DNA from: Malurus cyaneus samueli
Taxonomy: Eukaryota > Chordata > Aves > Passeriformes > Maluridae
DNA: 64,000 nucleotides
Assembly (NCBI GenBank): GCA_009741485.1
Contig: CM019237.1
Span: 47,743,195-47,807,194, forward strand
Reading direction: 5' to 3'
Position numbers and translations under genes: made by a program. Positions 63,001 to 64,000 of this stretch are shown in pieces; position 1 is the first letter of the stretch; each line of letters starts with the position of its first letter. Under the pieces are notes generated by a model that worked only from the letters and a program-made list of their open reading frames with translations, ran no database searches and was not told the DNA's origin.

Positions 63001-63736
63001 GCTTAGGCAGCTCTGACAGAACCAACAACTCAGGCAGCTGCCAACTTCCACAGCACCTCGTGCTTTTCCCCTAAAGCGCCGACTTGTAGGAAGTACTGAA
63101 AAAAAACCACCAGTGACTTCTGGATAGAGTCAGCTCTCATGTCCATGATTCAAGCGTTCAGATTTCTGAGGGGTTTCCATTACAATGAAGGAAAAAAAAA
63201 AAGGAAATGGATTGCCGGTGCTTTGGCACACTAGTGTGGAAGTTTGCTCGGTGAGCCAACTCCTGGCTATCTCCCAGCGCAGGGGGCGCAGGACTCAGCT
63301 CAGCCCGTCGATGTGGCGTGAGGGGGAGCCGGGAAGGAGCGGGCGAGGCTCCGGGGTGGGCCGAGAGCGGCGGGCTGGGAAGAGCGGCCCGAGAGCGGCG
63401 GGGCGGCAGCGCGGAAAGCCCCGCGGGGCGGCTGAAGCAAGAGAGATAAAAGAGGGTGCGGCCGAGAAAGGGAGCTGAGACACGGGCAGAGAGAGCAGCG
63501 AGCTGCTCCCGGAGCGGGCGGCGACACGGGAACCAGGGGGCGGCAGCGCAGCCCTACCCTTGGCGATGCAGGTCGTGCTGTGACGGCTTGGCCTCCCCCG
63601 CGCCTCGCAGCCGCCGCAGGGAGCCCAGGGCACGGCGCAGCTCGGTCTCGAAGCTGTCCACCACGGGATTGCCCCGCGCCACGGCCCCGAAGAAAGCGGC
63701 GTGCGGCGGCTGCGGGCCGGCAGCGGAGCCCGCCAT
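2795..63736 (-). CDS. CFAP54: CFAP54, 5' portion (41 coding exons), gene continues left of the window
   Basis: Large axonemal protein of the C1d projection of the central-pair apparatus, needed for normal beating of motile cilia and sperm flagella (known from the family). Forty-one exons with GT-AG borders join without a phase conflict into 5582 nt, about 1860 residues; the family is about 3,100 residues, so the C-terminal part lies beyond position 1. Recognition comes from many conserved blocks, for example LALLQCYERYL (exon 3), ALPQENLCW (exon 4), LEYLLWASVCMES (exon 6), WPRNITERLL (exon 8), VSWYSILGC and EKYVFAVAAYSS (exons 21-22), ERYTEQVSPLL (exon 37) and AAFKCWCQALD (exons 40-41). No signal peptide or membrane segment is evident. 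The start is the first in-frame ATG, with A at -3 and G at +4, inside a CpG island. Relative to the mammalian protein as remembered, one exon-sized segment is absent between exons 6 and 7. No internal stop or frameshift was seen. Confidence 0.95.
3423..3510 (-). CDS. CFAP54: CFAP54 exon 40 (residues 1763-1791)
   Basis: Acceptor AATAATAG|GAATCC, donor AAAAG|GTATTA. Encodes SNQRDLKVQALHELGNIHF, resembling one turn of a TPR-like helical repeat. Phase 1 to 2. Confidence 0.94.
5092..5244 (-). CDS. CFAP54: CFAP54 exon 39 (residues 1712-1762)
   Basis: Acceptor CCTTTTAG|ATCAGA, donor CAAG|GTGAGT. Encodes LVGVPFDVNDTLKCFRETLE then KYHSRALRHSRKLLSLFLA, highly conserved. Phase 1 to 1. Confidence 0.96.
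5811..5925 (-). CDS. CFAP54: CFAP54 exon 38 (residues 1674-1711)
   Basis: Acceptor CTTTTTAG|ATGAGT, donor ACAG|GTCAGA. Encodes MSCRNYIGYKLQLPIAHSA and a variable acidic/Asn tail. Phase 0 to 1. Confidence 0.91.
7285..7332 (+). repeat. 24-bp tandem duplication, intron 37
   Basis: Two adjacent 24-bp copies (unit begins gggtatgttgtgcatgg) differing by one base. Confidence 0.9.
7526..7661 (-). CDS. CFAP54: CFAP54 exon 37 (residues 1628-1673)
   Basis: Acceptor TTTTCCAG|TGAGAG, donor AAG|GTGAAA. Encodes HERYTEQVSPLLIYAQRQLL, one of the best conserved CFAP54 signatures. Phase 2 to 0. Confidence 0.96.
7763..7986 (-). CDS. CFAP54: CFAP54 exon 36 (residues 1554-1627)
   Basis: Acceptor CTGTAG|ATTGTG, donor ACACA|GTAAGT. 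Encodes GDFCIPSCLGGIVDENGGSN, PLDDVNVVDMKWICSLILK and WEALVHIAVQFNIFT. Phase 0 to 2. Confidence 0.96.
8196..8423 (-). CDS. CFAP54: CFAP54 exon 35 (residues 1478-1553)
   Basis: Largest exon, 76 whole codons. Acceptor ATACACAG|GTCCTT, donor AAG|GTAGAA. Encodes VLAHRGGHWTLLQNACRELW and the hydrophobic block WLPFYFASDVIIDMIIDLQ. Strongly conserved. Confidence 0.96.
9089..9213 (-). CDS. CFAP54: CFAP54 exon 34 (residues 1436-1477)
   Basis: Acceptor GTCTTCAG|TTACAG, donor GTG|GTAAGA. Encodes a Ser/Lys/Arg-rich stretch (KSKMKRSQSPRHD) then VLLKHFTSIFVNLKRAV. Phase 1 to 0. Confidence 0.92.
9214..10709. other. Intron 33, nothing recognised beyond a short tandem duplication
   Basis: AT-rich. A perfect 15-bp tandem duplication (aggttgaaactgatt, 10656-10685) sits just downstream of the exon 33 donor. 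No exon or repeat family was recognised. Confidence 0.5.
10710..10846 (-). CDS. CFAP54: CFAP54 exon 33 (residues 1390-1435)
   Basis: Acceptor ATTCTGCAG|TTATAA, donor GCCA|GTAAGA. Encodes YNILDPEIFSLNNSGTVVA and an acidic/Pro linker (DDDIRKPPPLLLEK). Phase 2 to 1. Confidence 0.92.
11276..11494 (-). CDS. CFAP54: CFAP54 exon 32 (residues 1317-1389)
   Basis: Acceptor TTGGTTTAG|GAAAGT, donor GACAG|GTATAT. Encodes basic helices (KVKEKLKKLA) and a more conserved WRSQMNIYLAAAHYHLFKK. 219 nt, phase 2 to 2. Confidence 0.93.
13066..13200 (-). CDS. CFAP54: CFAP54 exon 31 (residues 1272-1316), Lys-rich linker
   Basis: Acceptor TTTAAAGAAAAG|GGATAC, donor AAAG|GTAAGT. Encodes a low-complexity Lys/Ser/Pro linker (SKKSKPSTPKKGTKKA) followed by LREYFLKNPDVRTSI. 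The acceptor was picked by phase (2 in, 2 out) over an upstream AG that opens a stop. The family also has a basic, poorly conserved linker at this point. Confidence 0.88.
14239..14263 (+). repeat. (ATC)n microsatellite, intron 30
   Basis: Short run of atc/cat triplets with one interruption. Confidence 0.9.
15006..15132 (-). CDS. CFAP54: CFAP54 exon 30 (residues 1230-1271)
   Basis: Acceptor TTATTGCAG|TGCTTA, donor AAAAG|GTAAAT. Encodes SRFLEFFVLLLQKVLNEEKF and QSVLEWTDSVRLFLK. Phase 1 to 2. Confidence 0.94.
15662..15751 (-). CDS. CFAP54: CFAP54 exon 29 (residues 1200-1229)
   Basis: Acceptor TTGATGTAG|GTCCTG, donor GAAG|GTAGGA. Encodes LDNPVLLYPVILCWTSERA. The LYPVxLxW core is conserved. Phase 1 to 1. 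Confidence 0.92.
16195..16320. repeat. AT-rich low-complexity stretch, intron 28
   Basis: Dense alternation of ata/tat/aat motifs with almost no G or C. Confidence 0.8.
17238..17260 (+). repeat. Poly(A) run, intron 28
   Basis: 23 consecutive A bases, about 70 bp before the CR1 fragment begins. Confidence 0.95.
17330..17796 (+). mobile_element. CR1 LINE fragment, upstream part, intron 28
   Basis: Degenerate copy of the avian CR1 3' region: recognisable equivalents of the consensus around cagcacttgtgagaccacat, the aggctgagggaactgggttt stretch and the tggaacaggctgctca stretch, in that order. It stops abruptly at the LTR-like element that follows and resumes after it. Confidence 0.8.
17797..18476 (+). 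mobile_element. LTR-like element inserted into CR1 (ends approximate)
   Basis: GC-rich block unlike its surroundings. It begins TGTCTTAGG, carries a TATA-like tttaaaag near 17918-17925, and has a poly(A) signal AATAAA at 18409-18414 followed by a T/C-rich end. The size and order of signals fit a solo LTR of a family different from the other two. I could not find a target duplication, so the 3' end is uncertain by tens of bases. Open frames in it on both strands are not genes. Confidence 0.55.
18500..18695 (+). mobile_element. CR1 LINE 3' end, continuation after the LTR-like insertion
   Basis: Carries the gtgacctgatctaactgtac and ggggttggaataaataccttc stretches, which match the end of CR1 that should follow the fragment ending at 17796. 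The split order shows that one CR1 copy was interrupted. Confidence 0.65.
19385..19481 (-). CDS. CFAP54: CFAP54 exon 28 (residues 1168-1199)
   Basis: Acceptor ATATTTCAG|ACCCGT, donor CCAG|GTAGGT. Encodes TRSTRTSHLAARAKATENL and a helical STLESSLLKL stretch. Phase 0 to 1. Confidence 0.9.
19690..19820 (+). mobile_element. CR1 LINE 3' end, intron 27
   Basis: Contains gagcaacctggtctagtgga, then tccctgccc, ggggctggagctagatgat and ccaacccaaaccattctatga: the diagnostic avian CR1 3' terminus, less decayed than the other copies here. Confidence 0.9.
19911..20045 (-). CDS. CFAP54: CFAP54 exon 27 (residues 1123-1167)
   Basis: Acceptor TTCAATAG|GTACTG, donor GAG|GTAAAA. Encodes WKEYELAVIIINYGKKLLD, a conserved block, then a Ser/Glu-rich tail. 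Phase 0 to 0. Confidence 0.94.
20495..20551 (+). repeat. 37-bp-period duplication, intron 26
   Basis: agatggctttatcttcttta occurs at 20495 and again at 20532. Confidence 0.85.
20830..21370. repeat. GC-rich unidentified block A, intron 26
   Basis: C/T-rich, GC-richer than its neighbourhood, with recurrent ctgacc and gacct motifs. It looks like an old LTR-type interspersed repeat, but I cannot name it. The open frame at 21032-21319 has no recognisable protein similarity. Confidence 0.35.
22063..22185 (-). CDS. CFAP54: CFAP54 exon 26 (residues 1082-1122)
   Basis: Acceptor TTTACAG|ATCCTC, donor AAG|GTATTG. Encodes ILIKCLAVLQEVPSAILQRT and ESIQHMIACTSFHTAK. Phase 0 to 0. Confidence 0.95.
22800..23180. 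repeat. GC-rich unidentified block B, intron 25
   Basis: Similar composition to block A (ctgac/ggac motifs, C/T-rich). It may be another decayed copy of the same or a related element. The long frame 22927-23460 runs through it and into an A-rich tail and shows no protein similarity. Confidence 0.35.
23829..23984 (-). CDS. CFAP54: CFAP54 exon 25 (residues 1030-1081)
   Basis: Acceptor TTTTACAG|GTTGCT, donor CAG|GTAAGA. Encodes VARLAECERMTVAIELSNWL, LQSVVQLYGLLAPLIFHKI and a conserved PVVQ end. Phase 0 to 0. Confidence 0.96.
24947..25094 (-). CDS. CFAP54: CFAP54 exon 24 (residues 980-1029)
   Basis: Acceptor TTTTGTAG|GTTACG, donor CAA|GTATGT. Encodes LHLFLRAIFAVSDINVIEGA and LFCDSICSNEI. Phase 2 to 0. 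Confidence 0.94.
27647..27789 (-). CDS. CFAP54: CFAP54 exon 23 (residues 933-979)
   Basis: Acceptor TTTTGTAG|GTAGCC, donor AAAAAG|GTAACT. Encodes VAWLTGNFRLAREAFSPMWD and YFVSDSSELPP. Phase 0 to 2. Confidence 0.94.
28769..28954 (-). CDS. CFAP54: CFAP54 exon 22 (residues 871-932), second half of the FN3-like module
   Basis: Acceptor ATTGTTAG|ATACCA, donor CAG|GTAGGG. Encodes IPADGKTLLSVQGLDANEKY and VFAVAAYSSDGKLIGEAIG, the classic FN3 pattern of a Leu before the loop and a Y-x-F-x-V-x-A strand. The region to TKPILAYPPLS is highly conserved. Phase 0 to 0. Confidence 0.96.
31317..31409 (-). CDS. CFAP54: CFAP54 exon 21 (residues 840-870), first half of the FN3-like module
   Basis: 93-nt exon in an otherwise non-coding stretch. 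Acceptor CTTCAAAG|GTTTCA, donor CAG|GTAAGA. Encodes VSWYSILGCVAGGSNTKVRL then NSNKLQKSGEQ. The VSWY beta-strand motif is typical of fibronectin type III modules, and this segment is conserved in CFAP54. Phase 0 to 0. Confidence 0.93.
32334..32379 (-). other. Candidate pseudo-exon or poison exon, intron 20
   Basis: Flanked by a strong acceptor (tttttgtcccttttcaag) and a consensus donor ctg|gtaagtgtt. 46 nt, open from phase 0, but it shifts the frame so that exon 21 soon meets TAA. Not included in the protein. Confidence 0.4.
32490..32880 (+). mobile_element. Degenerate CR1 LINE fragment, intron 20
   Basis: Starts in CR1 ORF2-like sequence (aatggatttatcaagggc, then gatgccatttattt) and jumps to the 3' end (tccagtctcacagccaaccc). 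An internal deletion has joined the two parts. It is old, with many indels. Confidence 0.75.
33333..33506 (-). CDS. CFAP54: CFAP54 exon 20 (residues 782-839)
   Basis: Acceptor AATCATAG|GAAGCA, donor CAG|GTAATG. Encodes a Lys-rich helix and the conserved RTPPPPLLLSRSHCSMTFKP leading into the fibronectin-like module. Phase 0 to 0. Confidence 0.95.
33507..36555. other. Intron 19, nothing recognised
   Basis: 3.0 kb of AT-rich sequence between exons 20 and 19 with only short A/T runs. No recognisable repeat or exon. Confidence 0.5.
36556..36677 (-). CDS. CFAP54: CFAP54 exon 19 (residues 741-781)
   Basis: Acceptor TTTTACAG|AGGCAC, donor GAG|GTAATA. Encodes ALIMEKIKRNKLSRAIFLL and an amphipathic stretch to SQRQLLE. 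Phase 1 to 0. Confidence 0.94.
36783..36860 (-). CDS. CFAP54: CFAP54 exon 18 (residues 715-740)
   Basis: 78-nt exon. Acceptor CACACAG|GTGCTC, donor ACAG|GTAAGG. Encodes the Ser-rich NRSLKSSKSYASNSEDF, a low-conservation linker. Phase 1 to 1. Confidence 0.88.
37446..37446. other. Single ambiguous base (N), intron 17
   Basis: One N in ordinary intron sequence, 70 bp from exon 17. Confidence 0.99.
37516..37663 (-). CDS. CFAP54: CFAP54 exon 17 (residues 666-714)
   Basis: Acceptor TATTTAG|GTGGAC, donor CAAG|GTAGGT. The C-terminal half LADLHLEFIQAQHRVAVKLL is strongly conserved. Phase 0 to 1. Confidence 0.95.
38413..38541 (-). CDS. CFAP54: CFAP54 exon 16 (residues 623-665)
   Basis: Acceptor ATTTCAG|AAAACT, donor AAG|GTAAAG. 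Encodes KTPTEQLQLAYEILEKAINY and LMTLLPDGKLIFDNCCTK. Phase 0 to 0. Confidence 0.94.
39491..39546 (-). CDS. CFAP54: CFAP54 exon 15 (residues 604-622)
   Basis: Very short 56-nt exon. Acceptor pyrimidine tract then AAAAAAG|GAGG, donor ATG|GTAAGG. Encodes GSASLLQDETCDMPEILM. It was found because exons 14 and 16 cannot be joined in phase without it; its length restores the frame exactly. Little similarity is available to confirm it independently. Confidence 0.8.
39547..41297. other. Intron 14, nothing recognised
   Basis: AT-rich sequence without recognisable repeats. The phase mismatch between exons 14 and 16 is resolved by exon 15, immediately to its left. Confidence 0.5.
41298..41445 (-). CDS. 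CFAP54: CFAP54 exon 14 (residues 555-603)
   Basis: Acceptor GTTTCCAG|TTGGTT, donor GAAG|GTAATG. Encodes LVHILWLITEIIEKSKIADI and a helical AEITLCLTAILESVAD stretch. Phase 0 to 1. Confidence 0.94.
42453..42587 (-). CDS. CFAP54: CFAP54 exon 13 (residues 510-554)
   Basis: Acceptor CTTTCCAG|AATGTC, donor CAA|GTACTC. Encodes NVHPDREILVGVVMCLWQKC and then SGSDYLEYMHKHKAYQ. Phase 0 to 0. Confidence 0.93.
43207..44464 (+). mobile_element. Solo LTR of an endogenous retrovirus (copy 1), intron 12
   Basis: Begins TGTCCTGG and ends CACGACA (TG...CA termini) and is flanked by a perfect 5-bp target duplication ttaac (43202-43206 and 44465-44469). A poly(A) signal AATAAA lies at 44260-44265. There is no internal retroviral gene, so it is a solo LTR left by LTR-LTR recombination. 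A 5-bp duplication suggests a class III (ERVL-like) origin, which is inference. It lies antisense to CFAP54. Open frames inside it are not genes. Confidence 0.88.
43763..43872 (+). repeat. Internal tandem duplication within the LTR
   Basis: Two diverged copies of a 43-bp unit (starting catgtctgaag, at 43763 and 43830, period 67) lie inside LTR copy 1. The same doubled arrangement is visible in copy 2 around 49500-49610, so the duplication predates both insertions and belongs to the family. Confidence 0.7.
45829..45911 (-). CDS. CFAP54: CFAP54 exon 12 (residues 482-509)
   Basis: Acceptor TGTAACAG|AATTCA, about 17 bases after a long pyrimidine tract; donor CAG|GTAATA. Encodes FIKNGDPFYDLTILATTVF and SCVSTSEQ. 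Phase 1 to 0. The interval between tract and AG is free of other AGs, which supports the choice. Confidence 0.85.
46549..46687 (-). CDS. CFAP54: CFAP54 exon 11 (residues 436-481)
   Basis: Acceptor CAATTAG|GCTCAA; donor CAAG|GTTCTG, which is weaker than the others. Encodes AQDDPAWKKAETELKLLTLM and a low-conservation NDDNN stretch. The donor was chosen because it is the only nearby GT that keeps phase with exon 12. Confidence 0.85.
46796..46908 (-). CDS. CFAP54: CFAP54 exon 10 (residues 398-435)
   Basis: Acceptor CACTGCAG|GAGAAA, donor CAG|GTAATC. Encodes DAAVKFVKLAFSYEEWDVF, a recognisable CFAP54 block. Phase 1 to 0. Confidence 0.94.
47145..47300 (-). mobile_element. CR1 LINE 3' fragment, intron 9
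   Basis: Reverse-strand CR1: caaggtcatcaaatccaac followed by accaccatgcccacttaacc, matching the 3' end region of the element, diverged. Confidence 0.65.
47560..47745 (-). mobile_element. Second CR1 LINE fragment, intron 9
   Basis: Reverse-strand CR1-like sequence: gagctggaagggacctaca and agctcctggccctgcacag. It lies between the first fragment and exon 9, starting 60 bp from the exon 9 donor side. Confidence 0.65.
47805..47879 (-). CDS. CFAP54: CFAP54 exon 9 (residues 373-397)
   Basis: 75-nt exon. Acceptor TTGAAG|GTCAAG, donor ACAG|GTAAGC. Encodes QDSSCTNDFGIINPSST then LLQLMLT. Weakly conserved, but both borders and phases (1 to 1) fit. Confidence 0.88.
48160..48174. other. Assembly gap of 15 N, intron 8
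   Basis: Run of N between a T-rich and an A-rich stretch, 59 bp from the exon 8 donor. A collapsed low-complexity tract is the likely cause. Confidence 0.99.
48233..48431 (-). CDS. CFAP54: CFAP54 exon 8 (residues 307-372)
   Basis: Acceptor TTACTTAG|TTGTCA, donor TCAG|GTAACA. Encodes LSWPRNITERLLVEMFDSAA and FLAILEALADSNRN, then a Pro-rich loop and EIRDVISELFSAGLEIL. Phase 0 to 1. Confidence 0.95.
48907..50162 (-). mobile_element. Solo LTR of the same family (copy 2), intron 7
   Basis: By eye well over 90 percent identical to copy 1 over the first few hundred bases, in the opposite orientation. Flanks atcat (48902-48906) and atcac (50163-50167) are a 5-bp target duplication with one change, different from copy 1, so the two are independent insertions. 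The AATAAA signal (49096-49101, gene strand) is in the same sense as CFAP54. The element sits 63 bp from the exon 7 donor side. Confidence 0.88.
50226..50336 (-). CDS. CFAP54: CFAP54 exon 7 (residues 270-306)
   Basis: Acceptor TATGTGCCAG|ATGTCA, donor ACT|GTAAGT. Encodes MSVMIFKRAVYESRRKSK and a Lys/Arg-rich tail to RKTIT. 37 codons, phase 0 to 0. A 1.26-kb LTR begins 63 bp downstream of the exon end. Confidence 0.93.
50786..50929 (-). CDS. CFAP54: CFAP54 exon 6 (residues 222-269)
   Basis: Acceptor AATGCAG|GTCCTG, donor GAG|GTATTC. Encodes VLEYLLWASVCMESSIPLL and YLTWRATLYTAVSQCYFDC, ending in HGE. This is one of the most conserved stretches. It ends in phase 0, where mammals, as remembered, continue with a further charged exon that is not found here. 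Confidence 0.95.
52250..52308 (-). CDS. CFAP54: CFAP54 exon 5 (residues 202-221)
   Basis: Short 59-nt exon too small for a long open frame. Acceptor TTTTTGCAG|GTACTA, donor AAG|GTATAG. Encodes TIHIYTICRQLMMRGQSAK, matching the family segment before the LEYLLWAS block. Phase 1 to 0. Confidence 0.93.
53425..53570 (+). mobile_element. tRNA-Ile-derived SINE with CR1 tail (TguSINE1-like), intron 4
   Basis: The head (53425-53500) resembles tRNA-Ile(AAT): an A box tagctcatttgg (53433-53444, one mismatch), an AAT anticodon at 53460-53462 and a perfect B box ggttcaatccc (53478-53488). The tail has ttggacttgatgatc, tcccttccaactcagaat and an attctg-type repeat, the CR1 3' end that such SINEs borrow for CR1-driven retroposition. 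The family name is from memory. It points to a songbird host. Confidence 0.88.
53893..53990 (+). repeat. A-rich low-complexity stretch, intron 4
   Basis: Long A runs broken by short C runs (aaaacccc-like). No element was recognised in it. Confidence 0.8.
54363..54534 (-). CDS. CFAP54: CFAP54 exon 4 (residues 145-201)
   Basis: Acceptor TTCTAG|TTCCAT, donor AATG|GTACCT. Encodes FHVLEARNICIYQIV and the conserved LIMQEALPQENLCWLIYNG. Phase 0 to 1. Confidence 0.95.
55572..55718 (-). CDS. CFAP54: CFAP54 exon 3 (residues 96-144)
   Basis: Acceptor TTTTTCAG|GAATAT, donor ACG|GTAGGT. Encodes EYELALLQCYERYLHQF and then a variable stretch before FFPNGFRDK. It is 49 whole codons, phase 0 to 0. A GTACGG site 6 bases earlier is an alternative donor, but GTAGGT fits the consensus better. 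Confidence 0.95.
55719..58217. other. Intron 2, nothing recognised
   Basis: AT-rich sequence with a 19-base T run (56171-56189) and a short G-rich patch near 57385. No coding similarity, CR1 end or RNA gene was seen. Confidence 0.55.
58218..58323 (-). CDS. CFAP54: CFAP54 exon 2 (residues 60-95)
   Basis: Acceptor is a T-run then TTAG|G and the donor is AAA|GTAAGT. It encodes ANTLFNIWIQYKPRLPEWYY followed by NEQLVKVGDALVEIK, a well conserved CFAP54 block. It enters one base into a codon and ends in phase 0. Confidence 0.95.
60311..60351 (+). repeat. (GGGGAA)n microsatellite, intron 1
   Basis: About seven perfect GGGGAA units preceded by imperfect ones. With at least four GGGG runs the plus strand can form a G-quadruplex. 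It is the template strand for CFAP54, so the transcript carries CCCCUU. Confidence 0.95.
61667..61710 (+). repeat. 44-bp direct repeat, copy 1, intron 1
   Basis: Begins accaccagtgacttctggat and matches 63106-63149 with a single mismatch (c/g near the end). Confidence 0.9.
63106..63149 (+). repeat. 44-bp direct repeat, copy 2, intron 1
   Basis: Second copy, 1439 bp from the first and about 0.6 kb from the start codon. The flanks of the two copies look unrelated beyond the 44 bp. Confidence 0.9.
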
Positions 63737-63850
63737 GCTCGGCCCGGCCCTGGCGCCCGCGTCGCCTTTCTCCGGGCAACGGCGGCGGCAGCGGAGCGCG
63801 GGGCCACTCCTGGGCACGCCGGGCGGGACCCGGGACCGCCTTGTCACAGC
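63260..63850. other. CpG island over exon 1 and the start of intron 1
   Basis: A sharp change from the AT-rich surroundings to very GC-rich sequence with frequent CG dinucleotides. It covers exon 1, the upstream region and about 300 bp of intron 1. It is the only such island in the window and marks the gene's promoter. Several long open frames on both strands here are a by-product of the low stop-codon density. Confidence 0.8.
63558..63736 (-). CDS. CFAP54: CFAP54 exon 1 (residues 1-59, codon 60 split)
   Basis: Starts MAGSAAGPQPPHAAFF. The ATG has a strong Kozak context (A at -3, G at +4), and there is no earlier in-frame ATG in the open frame. The donor is AAGG|GTAGGG, leaving two bases that join one base of exon 2 to make Gly60. 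The segment around VVDSFETELRRALGSLRRL looks like a short charged helix. N-termini of this family vary, so this exon is supported by position, CpG island and phase more than by similarity. Confidence 0.85.
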
Positions 63851-63860
63851 CTGTTTCACC
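63737..63860 (-). promoter_or_regulatory. CFAP54: CFAP54 5' UTR / core promoter region with an X-box-like site
   Basis: GC-rich, CpG-rich sequence directly upstream of the start codon, without an obvious TATA box. On the gene strand it contains GTTGCCCGGAGAAA (63767-63780), close to the RFX X-box pattern RYYNYY-N(1-3)-RRNRAC with one mismatch at the last base. RFX factors drive many ciliary genes, so the site is in the expected place, 31-44 bp upstream of the ATG. The transcription start cannot be fixed from sequence alone. Confidence 0.45.
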
Positions 63861-64000
63861 ACGGATGGCACTTGGAGCTTGCTGATTGTGTCACTGTGCC
63901 TACTGCACGGCTACGCGTAAAAGAATAAAGTGTGCTTATCCTCTAAATGGTTATGTTTGTCTATTAAATAATAAAAAAGGTGGCAAACTAGGAAACTACC

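Larger units (their letters stand above)
58324..63557. other. Intron 1
   Basis: 5.2-kb intron, the longest here. It contains an 18-base T run (59838-59855), the GGGGAA microsatellite at 60.31 kb, the two 44-bp repeat copies at 61.67 and 63.11 kb, and part of the CpG island. Exons 1 and 2 join in phase, so no extra exon is required. Nothing else was recognised. Confidence 0.7.

Noticed and set aside
63295..63928. Several long open frames on both strands around the CpG island (up to 170 codons)
   Set aside because: Low stop-codon density in GC-rich DNA; compositions are Arg/Ala/Pro-rich with no family resemblance. Only the frame giving MAGSAAGPQPP fits the gene.

Overview
The window is nuclear DNA of a vertebrate, almost certainly a bird and probably a songbird. 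The signs are sparse short exons in long AT-rich introns, several copies of the avian CR1 retroposon with its typical 3' end, a SINE with a tRNA-Ile-like head and a CR1 tail (the type known from songbirds), and two avian-style endogenous retrovirus solo LTRs. Nothing bacterial, no CRISPR and no operon is present. Two short assembly gaps occur (15 N at 48160-48174, one N at 37446).

One gene occupies essentially the whole window. It is the 5' two-thirds of CFAP54 (cilia and flagella associated protein 54), on the minus strand. The start codon is at 63736 in a CpG island near the right edge, and transcription runs leftwards off the left edge. I rebuilt 41 coding exons by matching GT-AG splice sites with reading phase. 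All junctions keep one open frame of 5582 nt, about 1860 residues, roughly 60 percent of the ~3,100-residue family length. The identification rests on similarity to vertebrate CFAP54 as I remember it. CFAP54 is a component of the C1d projection of the central pair in motile cilia and flagella. The visible part holds helical-repeat-like sequence, one fibronectin type III-like module (about residues 832-925), and a Lys-rich linker. The 3' exons lie beyond position 1.

Layout from gene start to window start: CpG-island promoter and exon 1 (63.3-63.85 kb); intron 1 with a GGGGAA microsatellite and a 44-bp direct repeat; exons 2-7 (58.3-50.2 kb) with the SINE in intron 4; a 1.26-kb sense-oriented solo LTR in intron 7; exons 8-12 (48.4-45.8 kb); an oppositely oriented 1.26-kb solo LTR of the same family in intron 12; exons 13-28 (42.6-19.4 kb) with CR1 remnants; an LTR-like element nested inside a CR1 in intron 28; exons 29-41 (15.75-2.8 kb); then the start of intron 41.

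The points most worth a second look are: an apparent in-phase loss of one exon between exons 6 and 7; a 46-nt pseudo-exon with strong splice sites in intron 20 that would truncate the protein; the inverted LTR pair bracketing exons 8-12; the sense LTR with a poly(A) signal only 63 bp from the exon 7 donor; the nested CR1/LTR; and the 44-bp repeat upstream in intron 1. I found no convincing second gene on either strand. I did not find a previously undescribed biological system.
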